Shown: positions 10,622 through 22,089 of the stretch, piece after piece
How the letters are laid out: each line of letters starts with the position of its first letter
Position numbering within the stretch: position 1 is the first letter of the stretch
The notes under the pieces: generated by a model
What the model saw: only the letters and a program-made list of their open reading frames with translations
Told to the model about the DNA's origin: nothing
Database searches by the model: none
Assembly (NCBI GenBank): GCA_027257055.1
Contig: JAPVLO010000275.1
Location: forward strand, 2,852,001 to 2,916,000
Length of the DNA: 64,000 nt
Reading direction: 5' to 3'
From: Cephalopachus bancanus
Taxonomy: Eukaryota > Chordata > Mammalia > Primates > Tarsiidae
Translations under genes and position numbers: made by a program

Positions 10622-12530
10622 TTATATAATTTTTAACTTTTTATTTTGAAATAATTATAGATTCACATGCAGGCCTAAAAATAATAACAATCCCATAAGC
10701 CCTTCACCCAATTCCCTCCAGTGGTAAGAGATTATACAAAAATAATATCACATGACAAGCAGGAGCTTGGCGGTGATGCAATCCATTGACCCTATTCGGA
10801 TTTTACCTCTTTTATGTGCAGTCATTTATCTGTGTGTGAATATTTATTTCTATGCAACTTTACCTTACTTATCTCATTTATAGATTTGTGTGATCACCAC
10901 TACATTCAAGATAAAAAAACAGATCCACCATAAGATTGCTACTAGGCTCTGTACAGGCCTCTCTCTACCTGGAACCCATGGTGACCACTAATCTATTTTC
11001 TGTTAAATGTTGACAATTTTGTCATATTGAGAATATTACTTTAATGGGGTCATATAGTATGTAAACTTTTAAGATTGGCTTTTTTTTAGTCAGCACAATT
11101 TTCTTGAGCTCCACCCAAGTTGTTGAGTATATCGATGACTTGTTCCTTTTTATTTCTGAGCGTATTCCATGATATGAATGTACCGCATTTTATCATTCAC
11201 TCACTGAGGGACATTTGAGTTGTTTTCAGTTATCGAGAATAAAACTACTGTGAACATTTCTATACCAATTTTGGTGTGAACATAATTTTTTATTTTTCTG
11301 GGATAAATGCCCAAGAGTATAATTTTTTGGTTGTATAATTGTATTGTAAGTGCTTTGTAAGAAACTTCCATGGTCTGTTCCAGAGTGACTATGCCATTGT
11401 ACTGTTTTACATTTGCACCAACATTGTATGAATCATCCAGTTATTTGGCACTTTTTTCCAGGACTTGGTGTCATCACTGTGTTTGCTTGTTTGTTTCGGT
11501 CATTTTGATAGTTGTGTAGTAAAATTTTACTGTGATTTTAATCTGCACTTCCCTAATGGCTAATGATGTGGAACATCTTTCCATGTGCTTATCTGTGATC
11601 TCTATATCCTATTTAATGAAAAATGTATTTTGCTGTTTCTCATGGGTATTTTTTTTAACTGTTGAGTTCTGAGTGTCTTTCATATATTCTAGATACAAGT
11701 CATTTGTTGGATATATGGTTTGTAAATATTTTCTCCTGGCTTTTTATACTTTTTTTTTTTTTTTTTTTGAGTTGGAGTCTCACTCTGTTGACCAGACTGG
11801 AGTGCAGTGGCCGCTCCCGGCCACCGCAGCCTTGACCTGCTGGGCTCCGGCGATCCTGCCTCAGCCTTCCGAGTAGCCGGAATTACAGGCGCGCGCTACC
11901 ACGCCCGGCTAATTTTTTGATTTATTATAGAGATGAGGTCTTGCCTGCCCAGGTGGGTCTCGAACCCGCGGGCTCAGGCAATCCACTCACTTCAGCTTCC
12001 CAAAGGTGCGGGATTACAGGCTGAGCCACCGAGCACGGCTCTTTTCATACTTTTTACACGGACTTTTAGAGATCAAAAATTTTGATGAGGTCCTGTTTAT
12101 CACTTTGTTATAGATCATTCTTTTGGTGCTGAGTCTAAGAATTCTTTGTCTAGCAATATATCCTGAAGATTTTTTTCTGTCTTTTAAATATATTTTTTAA
12201 ATTTTATGTTTTGCATTTATGTCCACATTCTATTTTGGGTTAGTTTTTTTTGTATAGAGAGCAGTATTTAGGCTATGTTTATGTTTGTTTGTTTATTGAT
12301 GCCTAGTTATTCCAGCATCGTTTGTTGAAAAGACTATCCTTCCTCCACTGAATCGCTTTATCACTTCAACTGAATTTAATTGCATTATCACTCATTTGGG
12401 CTTATTTATGTGGATTATTTTGGGGGTTCTCAATGTCATACCATTTATCTATGTGTCTATCCTTTTGCTAGTACTATGCTGTCTTAATTACTATAGCTAT
12501 ATAATATTTCTTATTACATTCTGTGGTTTA

Positions 12531-12534
<4 letters not shown>
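10622..12534 (-). mobile_element. Old L1 (L1M/L1ME), 3'UTR and ORF2 remnants
   Basis: The + strand is typical antisense old L1: 'ttttgaaataattatagatt' and 'gtgaccactaatctatttt' (3' region), then 'gataaatgcccaagagta' and 'taatggctaatgatgtgg' (ORF2 C-terminal region), then 'tagttattccagcatcgttt' and 'gcttatttatgtgg' further up ORF2. All reading frames are broken. It is split by the Alu at 11755-12040. Confidence 0.85.
11755..12040 (-). mobile_element. Alu SINE, full length
   Basis: Antisense Alu with T-tract and 'gagttggagtctcactctg', ending 'gagccaccgagcacggct'. The target duplication is 'ctttttatacttttt' at 11740-11754 and the same with one mismatch at 12041-12055. Confidence 0.95.

Positions 12535-12592
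<58 letters not shown>
12535..12592 (+). repeat. (TG)n microsatellite
   Basis: An uninterrupted run of about 29 TG units, following on from the old L1. Alternating purine-pyrimidine tracts of this length can adopt Z-DNA (known property). Confidence 0.98.
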
Positions 12593-12594
<2 letters not shown>

Positions 12595-12595
<1 letters not shown>

Positions 12596-13080
12596 CCCTT
12601 TAACAATATGTGTTTGAATCACACAGGTCCAATTTTTTTTTTTTTTTGAGTCGGAGTTTCACTCCGTCGCCCAGACTGGAGTGCAGTGGCTGCTCCCGGC
12701 CACCGCAGCCTCGCCTGCTGGGCTCCGGCGATCCTTCCGCCTCAGCCTTCCGAGTAGCCGGAATTACAGGCATGTGCCACCACGCCCGGCTGATTTTTTG
12801 ATTTATTGTAGAGATGAGGTCTCGCTGCCCAGGCGGGTCTCGAACCCGCGGGCTCAGGCAATCCACTCACCTCAGCCTCCCAAAGGCGCGAGATTACAGG
12901 CTGAGCCACCGAGCCCGGCTGTACACAGGTCCAATTACACATAAATTTTTTTCCACCTCTGCCATCCCTGAGACAACAAGACCAACCACTCCAAGCCCTC
13001 TTCTTCCTCCTTAGCTTATTCAATGTGAACATAACAAGGATGAAGACCTTTATGATGATCCACTTCCACTTGAAAAAAAA
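12595..13080 (+). mobile_element. Tigger-class DNA transposon fragment (MER44/Tigger2-like), split by Alu
   Basis: The left end 'cctttaacaatatgtgtttg' and 'cacacaggtccaatt' match the Tigger-type terminus 'ccttgaacaac...gggtcca' as I recall it. After the Alu it resumes with 'cctctgccatccctgagac' and 'gatgaagacctttatgatg'. The right half is missing. The exact subfamily is uncertain. Confidence 0.75.
12635..12922 (-). mobile_element. Alu SINE, full length
   Basis: Bounded by the perfect 14-bp duplication 'acacaggtccaatt' at 12621-12634 and 12923-12936. Low divergence from the other young Alus here. The 87- to 121-codon frames over it are Alu translations. Confidence 0.97.
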
Positions 13081-13107
13081 AAGTTTGTACATGTTCAGTA
13101 CAGACAC

Positions 13108-13940
13108 AATTTTTTTTAAGGCATATAATTTTTTTAAATTTAAAAGATGTGGGGTACAATTCAGAGTCAGGTATACAAATGTTAATTATGCAGGTGTCCT
13201 TGTTGATGAGGTGTGCCCCTCTCTCCCCTAGCAGTTTCCCTCAACTACCAATCCCCCTCCCCCAACAGTTTCCCATTACTGCCAATCCCTTTCTTATAGT
13301 ATTATGATAATTGTTCAAGGTCCACTTATGAGTGAGAACATATGGTACTCTGTTCTTTGTTTCGGTGATAGATCACTGAGTATGATCAACTCTAAATCCA
13401 TGCAAGTTGTTGTGAAGTCCATATGTTTGTCCTTCTTTATGACTGCATAATATTCCATTGTGTATATGTACCACATTTTAAAAATCCAGTCTAGCTTCGA
13501 TGGGCAGCATGTTTGGTTTCATGTTTTTGCTATTGTGACTACAGCTGCAACAAACATGCATGTGCAAGTATGGTATCTTTTTAGTTGAATGATTTGGGTT
13601 CCTCCAGGTATATTCCCAATAGGGGTATTGCTGGGTCATATGGAAGGTCAATTTCTAGTTCTTTCAGAAATCGCCACACTGCCTTCTACAGTGGTTGCAC
13701 TAGTTTGCACTCCCACCAGCAGTGTAGAAGCATTCCTTTTTCTCCACATCCTAGCCAGCATCTTTTGCTGTTTTATTAACGTTGGCCATTCTTACTGGGG
13801 TTAGGTGGTATCTCAATGTGATTTTGATTTGCATTTCCCTGAAGATTGTGAGACTGAGCACTTTTTCATGTGTCTGTTGGCTGCCTGTATATCTTCTTTG
13901 AGAAGTGCCTATTCATGTCTTTTGCCCACATTTTAAAAAT
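13108..13940 (-). mobile_element. 5'-truncated young L1
   Basis: On the minus strand this is the end of ORF2 followed by the lineage-type 3'UTR. In + orientation it begins with a T-rich tract, then 'gatgtggggtacaattcag' and 'tgcccctctctcccctag', then C-terminal ORF2 antisense up to 'tcttttgcccacatttt'. The overlap in content with the next element shows a separate insertion. Confidence 0.88.
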
Positions 13941-14158
13941 GCCTATTGTCTTTTATTTTAAAATTGTGGGGTACAGTTAAGGGTTAGGTATACAAATATT
14001 CATTGTGCAGGTACCCTTGTTGATGAGACAGATATTGACTTTCCCCTCTTTCCGCAGACAGATATTGACTACCGTTAATCCCACCTCCCTGCCCCTCCCT
14101 GCCCCCCCATAGTTTCCTGCCACTGTCTATCCTTTTCTTATAATATTACGGTAGTTGT

Positions 14159-17100
14159 TCAAGGTCCACTTATGAGTGAGAACATGTGATACTCAGATCT
14201 TTGTTTCTGTGAGAGATCACTCAATATTATAAACTCTAATTCCATATAGGTTGCTGCAAAATTCAGGATTTTGCTCTTTTTTATGGCTGCATAATATTCC
14301 ATTGTGTATATGTACCACATTTTAAAATCCAGTCCTCTTTTGATGGGCAGCATGGTTGGTTCCATGATCTTGCTATTGTGAACAATGCTGCGATAAACAT
14401 ATGTGTGCAGGTATCTTTTTTATAGAGTGATTTGAGTTCTTCAGGGTATATTCCCAGTAGAGGGATTGTGGGGTCATATGGAAGGTCATTGTTTAGAGTT
14501 TTTAGGAATCACCACACTGATTTCCACCGAGGCTGTACTAGTTTACACTCCCACCAACAGTGTAAAAGTGTTCCCTTTTTGCCACATTCTCTCCAGCATC
14601 TGTTATTTTTGGAGTTATTGATGATGGCCATTCTGACTGGAGTTAGGTGGTATCTCAGTGTAGTTTTTATTTGCATCTTCTTGATGACTAGTGAGGTTGA
14701 ACATTTCTTCATATATCTGCTGGCTGCTAGTAAGTCTTCTTTTGAGAAGTGTCTATTCATATTTTTTGCCCACTTTGTAATGGGGTTGTTTGTTTTTTTT
14801 TCTTTTCAGCACATTTGAGTTCCTTGTAGATCCTTGATGCTAGGTCTTTGTCAGACATGGAGTTGGCAAATACTTTTTCCCAGTCTGTGGGCTGTCTCCC
14901 TGCTCTCTTGATGGTTTCTTTGACTTTTCAGAAGCTGGTCAGTTTAATGAGGTCCCACTTGTCTATCTTATCTCTTATAGCCTGTACATTTTGTGTTTTG
15001 CTCAGGAACTGGATGCCAGTTCCAACTTCCATAAGGGTGTGTCCTGCATTTTCTAAAGTTCTTATGGTTTGAGGTTTTACATTTAGGTCTCTGATCCATT
15101 TAGAGTTAATTTTTGTATATGGGGATAGATAGGAGTCCTGTTTGAATCTTCTGCATGTGGTCAGTCAGTTTTCCCAGTAGCATTTACTGAATAGGTTCTC
15201 CTTTCCCCAGTGGTGGGTGGTGGAGGCTTTGTTGAAGATGAGTTGGCTGAGAAATTGAGGTTTTGCTTCTGGAATCTCATTTCTATTCCATTGGTCTATA
15301 TGCCTGTTCTTGTACCAATACCAGGCTGTTTTGATTATTGTAGCTTTATAGTAATGTTTAAAGTCTGGTAGTGTGATACTTCCTGCTTTGTTTTTTTTTT
15401 TGCTGAGGATTGTTCTGGCTATTCTTGGTCATTTGTGTTTCTGTATGAATTCCTGTATTGTTTTTTCTAGATATGAGAAGAATGTTACTGGTACTTTGAT
15501 GGGTATTGCATTAAATTTGTAGATTGCCTTAGGTAAGATGGATATCATAACAATGATGACTCTTCCAGTCCATGAGCATGGAATATTTTTCCACTTGTTT
15601 GTCTCATCTTTGATTTTTTTGAGCAGTGCTTTGTAGTTTTCATTGTAAAGGTCTTTCATGTCTCTGGTTAGGAAGATGCCAAGGTATTTCATTCTTTTAT
15701 GGTTATTGTGAATGGGATTGTGCTTTTTATTTGGGTTTCTGTTTATTATTGGTGCAAAAAATGCAATTGTCTTTTGCATATTTATTTTATACCCTGAGAC
15801 TTTGCCAAAGTCCTTTATCAGTGCAAGGAAATTTTTGACAGATTATCTTGGGTTTTCAAGTTATACAATCATGTCATCTGCAAAGAGAGATAGCTTGACT
15901 TCCTCTTTTCCTATTTGAATACCCCTGATTGCCCCAGCCAGGCCTTCCAATACTATATTGAACAGGAGGGGTGAAAGTGGGCATCCTTGTTTTGTTCCAG
16001 TTTTCAGGAGAAATGTTTCCAATTTTTGTCTGTTTAGGAGTATGCTAGCTGTGGGTTTCTCATAGATGGCTTTTACTATTTTGAGGTATGTTCCATGTAT
16101 TCCTAGATGTTCGAGGGTTTTTATCAAAAAGGTTGCTGGATTTTAGAAAAAACTTTTTCTGCATCAAATGATATAATCATGTGGTTTTTGTTTTGATGTC
16201 TATTGATGTATTTAATTACATTTATGGTCTTATGAATGTTGAATCAACCTTGCATCCCGTGGATGAAGCCTACTTGGTCATGTTGGATAATTTTTGATAT
16301 GTGTTGTTGAATCCTGTTTGCTAGGATCTTGTTGAGAATTTTAGCATCTATGTTCATCAAAGATAGTGGCCTATAGCTCTCTTTCTTTGTTGGGTCTTTA
16401 CCTGTCTTGTGTATCAATGTGATTTAGCTTCATAAGATGATTTGGAGAGAGTTCCATCTTTCTCAATCACCTGAAATACTTTCAGTAGGATTGGTATAAA
16501 TTCCTCCTTAAATATCTTAGAGAATTCTGCTGGAAAGCCATGTGGTCGAGGGCTTTTTCTTGTAGGTAGTTTTTTTTATGACATAGTCAATTTCCTTGAT
16601 TGTTGTTGGTCTATTTAGGGTTTCAATTTCTTTCTTTCTTTCTTTTTTTATTTTTGAGCTGGAGTCTCACTCTGTCACCCAGACTGGAGTGCAGTGGCCA
16701 CTCCCGGCCACCGCAGCCTCGACCTGCTGGGCTCCGGCGAACCTTCCGCCTCAGCCTTCCAAGTAGCTGGAATTACAGGCATGTGCTACCATGCCTGGCT
16801 AATTTTTTGATTTTATTGAAGAGATGAGGTCTGGCCAAGTTGCCCATGCAGGTCTCGAACTCACAGGCTCAGGCAATCCACTTACCTCAGCCTCCCAAAG
16901 CACAGGATTACTGGCTGAGCCACTGAGCTCGGCTAGGGTTTCAATTTCCTCTTGTTTCAACTGAGGCAGGTTGTGTGATGTCAGAAAGTCCTCCATTTTC
17001 TTAAGGTTTTCAAGTTTGTTTCCATGCAAGTATACATACTAATCTCTAATGATCTTTTGTATTTCATCAGAGTCAGATGTGACTTCATCTTTTTGTGTTT

Positions 17101-18290
17101 CTGATTGTGTTTATTTGGGCTTTTTCTCTCTTTTTCTTGGTCAGTCTAGCTAGGGGGCCATCAATCTTGTTTATCCTTTCAAAGAACCAGTTTTTTGTTT
17201 TATTGATTTTTTGAATTGTCTTTTTGTCTTCTATGTCCCAGATTTGGACTTTTATTTTGGTGATCTGGCTGCTTCTGCTGAAGTTAGAGTTTTGGTGGAC
17301 TTGCTTTTCCAGCTTCCTTAGGTGACTTGTTAGGCTGTTAATTTAATTTGTGATCCTTCCATTTTCTTCATGTGCATTTGTAGAGATATGAATTCCCCTT
17401 TTACTACAGCTTTCATGGTATCCCAGAGATTTTGGTAAGATGTTTCTTCATTTTCATTTGTTTCCAGGTATCTTTTAATCTCTGTTTTAATCTCATCATT
17501 GACCCAGGAGTTGTTTAGCATCATGCTGTTTAGTTTCCATATACTTGTGGGTTTTGGGGGAACTTTGTTGGTGTTGATGTTTATTTTTATTCCACTGTGG
17601 TCTGAGAAAGTGTATGGCAAAATTTCAATTTTAATTTTGAAATTTTTTTATGCTTGATTTATGGCCAAGGATGTGAATAATCTTAGAGTATATTCCATAT
17701 GGTGATGAGTAGAATGTATATTCTGTGGTCATTGGGTGGAGTGTTCTGTAGGTATCAATTAAGTCCATTTGTTCAAGAGTCGCATTGAGGTTCCAGATCT
17801 CATTGCTGATTTTTTGTCCTGATGATTTGTCTAGGGTTGTGACTGGGGTATTAAAGTCCCCAGCTATGATAATGTTAGAGTCGATATCTTTCTTGAGTTT
17901 TCCTAGAAGCTTTCTTATGAAAGTTGGCACTCCTATGTTAGGTGCATATATGTTCAGGATGGATATTTCTTGTTGGTAGATTGAACCTTTTATCATTATG
18001 TAGTGGCCTTCTGTATCTTTTTAAATTTTTGATAGCTTAAAGGGTATTTTGTCTGAGATTAAGATCATGACTCCTCCTTTCTTTTGTGTTTTGTTTACCT
18101 GAAATTTTGCTTCCTATCCTCTTACTTTGAGTCTGTGAGTGTCCTTTCTAGTGAGATGAGTCTCTTGAAGGCAATATATTGTTGCCTGGTGATATTTTAT
18201 CCATCTTTCCATTCTCTGTCTTTTCAGTGGTACATTTAGTCCATTCACTTTCAGACTAATTATTGAAATGTGAGAGTTGATACCTATCAT
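14159..18290 (-). pseudogene. L1 ORF2 (endonuclease / reverse transcriptase), broken
   Basis: ORF2 of L1 nicks target DNA and reverse-transcribes the element's own RNA. The start is placed at the ATG whose complement is 'cat' at 18288-18290, by position relative to the human protein; the stop is at 14159. Excluding the Alu this is about 3.83 kb, or 1275 codons, as in human L1. Visible pieces in order: endonuclease (17631-17996) with 'IIAGDFNTP' and 'YRTLHP', a frameshift, then the endonuclease histidine region 'SDHSGIKI' (17330-17620). The reverse transcriptase block (15861-16127) has '[20 protein letters not shown]' and the catalytic 'LFADDM'. The thumb-like part is at 15429-15779, the cysteine-rich C-terminus '[18 protein letters not shown]' at 14509-14760, and the last segment with 'WYIYTMEYYAAIK' at 14159-14365. 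Pieces are separated by stops and shifts. Confidence 0.92.
16631..16934 (-). mobile_element. Alu SINE inserted in L1 ORF2
   Basis: Bounded by the perfect 14-bp duplication 'agggtttcaatttc' at 16617-16630 and 16935-16948. It splits ORF2 between the reverse transcriptase and the linker. Confidence 0.97.
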
Positions 18291-18339
18291 GAGGTTCTTA
18301 TAGTGTTGCTGTTTTTCCTGTTTGTTTGTTGTCTTTCTT

Positions 18340-19440
18340 TTGGTTTTGGGGTTGGTTCATGTGTGTTTTTACTCTTTTTCCTGAACTCTTGTGTAGAATG
18401 TTGTTGTTCTTTTTTCCTTTTTTTCTGTGTTTACTACTTTCTTACGTGTTTCTTGTTGAAGTGGTCTGGTGGCAGTGTACGTTCTTAGGGATTGGATATC
18501 TGGGAAAGATTTTAATTCTCCCTCACTGAAGAAGCTTAGCTTGACTGGGTAGGTTATTTTCGGTTGAAATTGTTTATCTTTTAGAACTTAGAAGACAGGG
18601 CTCCAAGCTCTCCTAGCCTGCAGGGTTTCTATAGATAGATCTGCTGCTATTCTAATTGGTCTTCCATTGTAGGTAATCTGACCTTTTTCTCTTGCTGCCT
18701 TTAGGATTTATTCTTTTATACCTACTTTGTTTAGGTGAATTATTATGTGTTTGGGAGTTGGTGTTCTCATTTGTTGTCTTGCAGGGGTTCTCTGAATCTC
18801 TTGTGTTTGAATTTTTGCATCACTGATGAGATGAGGGAAGTTTTCTTGAATAATTTTATGGAATGGTTGTCTGTCTCTTTTTCTGCCTCAGGAAGTCCAA
18901 TTACTCTTAGGTTCAGTCTCCTGAAGTAATTGTTCATCTTGAAGGTTTTTTTGTCTTTTTAAGCTTCTTTTCTATGTTTTTGACAGTTTAGGTTAGTTCT
19001 TTATTTTGGTCCTCAAGGTCTGAGATTCTTTCTTCTACTTCGCTAATTATGCTTTCCATACTTATCAGTTTGTTATTTATTTCATTCACAGTATTCTTTA
19101 CTACTGTAATCTCAGTTATCAACTCCTCCCTATTTTCCTCTTATCTCTCTTCAATTCTTTTTAATCTCTCTATTAATGTCTTGATATCTGGGTATGTAGT
19201 TTGAGACCAGTAGTTCTAGGGGCTTTTTGTTCGCATTCCAAAGTCTGTTTTCTCAGTGTCTGACCCCCCGCCTCAGGTGTCTGTGGGAGACCCATATTCT
19301 TCTTTTGGGTTTTCTTCATTTGTGTAGATTTCTCTCCTCCTTTCCCTCCCCTTCTTAATTCTGTTTTTCAGGGAAGGTGAGGTTGCTTTTACTTCTTTTT
19401 GTTCTATATTCTCTTCTTCCTTATGAGGATCCTCTGACTT
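18340..19440 (-). pseudogene. L1 ORF1 (RNA-binding chaperone), heavily decayed
   Basis: ORF1 makes the trimeric RNA-binding protein that coats L1 RNA. No long frame survives on the minus strand. The + strand still follows the antisense of ORF1: 'ctagcctgcagggtttct', 'agatctgctgctattct', 'taattattgtgtgtttggg'-type text near 18730, and 'gaagtttattcttgaataat'-type text near 18840 (C-terminal and RRM part). A T/C-rich coiled-coil part follows at about 19000-19200. Limits are approximate, from the expected position upstream of ORF2. Confidence 0.7.
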
Positions 19441-20705
19441 TGTTCACTTTTGAGGCTGGACTGTGGGTTGGGGGCTGTACTTTTTGCAGTTTTGAGATTT
19501 AATTGAGGAGGAAACTGATTCAGAATCTATTTGCAGATTCCAGTATCCACTGACAAGTGTATGGGCACCCTGGAACCCACTTCCCACTGCCTTACAATCT
19601 ATCCATGCAGTGGGGTTTAGGTTTGTTCCCTGGAACAAAAGAAGGTAAGAAAAAGGAAAATAATGGAAGATGGGGGGGCGTCAAGAGGAAGTTGGAGAGA
19701 GAGAAGAGTAAGTGGGAAAACAGACGTACATACCAACTAATGAATGAAAAGAGACACAAGGCCAGAAAAGAGTGATAAACAGACAAAGAAAATTCCCTAA
19801 AGCAGACCAGTAATCACACAAAGGCAGTCCAATAGAATCATGCCTTTTGATGTGTTCTCCTCCAACACAAACAGATAGTCTAAATCCAAAAGCAAACAAA
19901 AGTGAACAAAACAAACAGTCAGAACAATAAAATAAAAAATCAAAATAAGAAACCAGACTAGTGCTGGGGTCTTTCCTGAGTGTCTAAAGTCTCTTTAGCT
20001 CTGATCTCTAGCCCCTCTCCTTCACTCTCATTGCAGGCAAGCAGGGTTACTCATAGCTTGGGTCAGTTCCCTGGGCTTGCTGCCTGACAGGTCTGCCACA
20101 CAGAATTGAGTTGTCTGTATCTGATTCAGCATAGGGGAGGGGCTTCTGTCTCCTGTTTTGCCAAGGTGCCCTTAGAAAACAAGGTGGAGGCTGTGCGGAG
20201 ATGGGTGGGGCAATCTCTACCTGGATAATGGTTGTGGTGGGCTGCTCCTCTTTCACCGATCCTCTCTCTCCACTCAGCCGGGGCCCTAGTTAATCTGCTA
20301 TGATGGGTGATGATGGTGTGTGTCTGGCACCAGGCCTTGGGAACCTGCAAGGTAGCTGGCCATGCAGTTTGGTATGCTGCAGGCAGCTTGGGGTGGAAGA
20401 GGGAACTGGGAATTCCCCGGGGCTGGAGCCAAGAGCTGCAGTGACAGCAGCTGTTCAACACCTGGTAACAACCACAACAGTAATCCCTTGTGGAGGCTGT
20501 AGTGCAATGGAGGCAGCTTGCTGCATGGGACTGGCTATAGCAGCCACACCCCTGTATGCGGTGGCGCTGCATGGGACTGGCTATAACAGCCACACCCCTG
20601 TATGCGGTGGCTGTGGATCATGTGGAACTGCCTTCAGGAGCCACCTTTTTGGAGATCTTCACAGTTCAATTTGTCCCATTGCCATCTGGCCAAGCCTCCC
20701 ACAAT
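19441..20705 (-). promoter_or_regulatory. L1 5'UTR region
   Basis: This GC-richer segment upstream of ORF1 is where the internal L1 promoter should lie. It contains the 46-bp tandem duplication at 20521-20612. I see no canonical YY1 site at the far end, and the end itself is unclear where it meets the Tigger fragment at 20711. The 155- and 179-codon frames here are chance frames in a GC-rich non-coding stretch. Confidence 0.6.
20521..20612 (+). repeat. 46-bp tandem duplication
   Basis: 'ctgcatgggactggctata' to 'gtatgcggtggc' occurs twice in tandem (20521-20566 and 20567-20612) with one or two differences. It lies in the L1 5'UTR. Confidence 0.93.
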
Positions 20706-20710
20706 TTTTA

Positions 20711-20783
20711 AAGAATATTCTTGATCTGTGGTTGGTTGAATCCACAGATGCAGAATTCATGGATATGGAAGGCCAACAGTCTT
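20711..20783 (+). mobile_element. Tigger-class terminal fragment
   Basis: 'gatctgtggttggttgaatc', 'cacagatgcagaattcatg' and 'gatatggaaggccaac' match the decayed end of a Tigger-group element (consensus-like 'ggttggttgaatccgcggat'). Only about 70 bp remain. Confidence 0.65.
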
Positions 20784-20839
20784 TGTTCCTAGTTCCTGGC
20801 ACAGAGCTGCTAAAATCCTTGCTATTTCGTCAGTGTTAG

Positions 20840-21140
20840 AAGTATCTTTTGAATGAGTGTTGGATTTTGTCAAATGATTTCTGAGCAAATCTATATTTAT
20901 ATTTATATATGTAATTTTTCTTCTTTAGCTTGTTGGTATGTGTTATATTGACTGCTTTTCCAATATTAAGCCAGATCTGTATCCCTGGCATATATCCCAC
21001 TTGGTCAAGTATATAATACTTTTTATCCATTGTTGGATTTGATTTGCTAATATTTTGAGAACTTCTACATCTACATTTATGGGAGATATTGTTACATAGT
21101 TTTCTTTTTGTACTGTCTTTGATCTATCTATATATCTATA
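20840..21140 (-). mobile_element. Old L1, reverse-transcriptase segment (right part of a rearranged L1)
   Basis: The minus-strand frame 20836-21030 reads 'LDQVGYMPGIQIWLNI' and, further on, 'SFDKIQHSF'. These are the conserved L1 ORF2 blocks HDQVGFIPGMQGWFNI and AFDKIQ. The text up to 21130 continues towards the N-terminus of the RT. It belongs with 21420-22085 and 22090-23300; see findings. Confidence 0.85.
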
Positions 21141-21179
21141 GTTTTAAAATTACATTTGTAGTTAAAACATTTACACAAT

Positions 21180-21408
21180 GCCTGAGCCCGTGGGTTAGAG
21201 ACCCACCTGGGCAGGCGAGACCTCATCTCTACAATAAATCAAAAAATTAGCTGGGTGTGGTAGCACGCGCCTGTAGTTCCAGCTACGTGAAGGCTGAGGC
21301 AGAAGGATTGCCGGAGCCCAGCAGGTCAAGGCTGTGGTGGCTGGGAGCGGCCACTGCACTCCAGTCTGGGTGACAGAGTGAGACTCCAACTCAAAAAAAA
21401 AAAAAAAT
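21180..21408 (+). mobile_element. Alu SINE, 5'-truncated
   Basis: Starts within the left arm at 'gcctgagcccgtgggttag' and ends 'gagactccaactc' plus A14. It sits at or next to the left breakpoint of the L1 inversion. Weak flanking similarity 'atttacaca' / 'attacacac' may be its target duplication. Confidence 0.93.
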
Positions 21409-21419
21409 TACACACTTAC

Positions 21420-22085
21420 ATTGGCCAATTGATTAGTTCCACACTTGAGGAAGAAATAATAATTCTTCATGATTACATTAGAAAAGAGAAAATGACTAAA
21501 AATTATTACTCTGGGTTCCTACCTCAAAAAACTGAAAACAACAACAACAACAAAAAGCAGAGCAAAATATACTGAAAGTAAGAAAAACAAAGGAGATAAT
21601 AAAAATAAAAGCAGAAATTTATAACATTATAAACATAAAAACAATGGAGAATATGAATGAATCAAAAGCTGTTAAAAAAATTTAAATGATAAATATTTAG
21701 CAAGTTTGGTAAGCATAAAATAGAGAAACATGTCACTACTATGAGGAATGAAACAGGAAATATTACTACAGATACTGTAGCCATTGAAAGGATAAGGAAC
21801 TATTACAATTTCTGCAACTTGGAAGAAATGGATCAATTTCTGAAAAACTGCAAGCTACTAAACCTAATCAAGAAGAAATGGAAAATCTAATTAGTTCTAG
21901 AACCTTGAAAGTAATCGTATTCACAATACAAACCTCTGACAATGAAATGTCCTGACCCAGATTGTCTTACTAGAGAATCCAACCAAACATTTAAAGCCAT
22001 AATTAACACCTATTTTACACAACCTCTTCCAGAAAATAGAAGGGAGCACTTATTGATGCATTTTATGATGCTAGTATTACCCCAA
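21420..22085 (+). mobile_element. Old L1 ORF2 linker/RT N-terminal segment, inverted relative to its neighbours
   Basis: On the + strand: 'tacctcaaaaaactgaaaac' and 'gcagaaatttataacatta' (linker), 'gaatgaatcaaaagctg', 'cctgacccagattgtc' and 'tgatgctagtattaccc' (start of RT, protein order ...ASIILIPK). Both flanking L1 pieces are on the minus strand. Confidence 0.8.
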
Positions 22086-22089
22086 TACC

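Larger units (their letters stand above)
13950..20705 (-). mobile_element. Near-full-length but decayed L1 retrotransposon
   Basis: Reading the minus strand from 20705 down: about 1.2 kb of GC-richer 5'UTR, a decayed ORF1, a short spacer, ORF2 ending at 14159, and a 3'UTR with the lineage-type 'ggggtacagttaagggtt' in + view near 13965. Length without the internal Alu (16631-16934) is about 6.4 kb, close to an intact L1. Stops and frameshifts are spread through both ORFs, so it cannot move by itself. The 3'UTR has a small internal duplication of 'gacagatattgact' near 14026-14068. Confidence 0.9.

Noticed and set aside
18270..18529. Hydrophobic, Phe/Leu/Cys-rich + frames suggesting membrane proteins
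   Set aside because: They are the antisense of L1 ORF1/ORF2 boundary sequence, T-rich on this strand.
20126..20839. 155-codon minus and 179-codon plus frames
   Set aside because: They overlap on opposite strands inside the GC-rich L1 5'UTR, and their repeated peptides come from the 46-bp tandem duplication.
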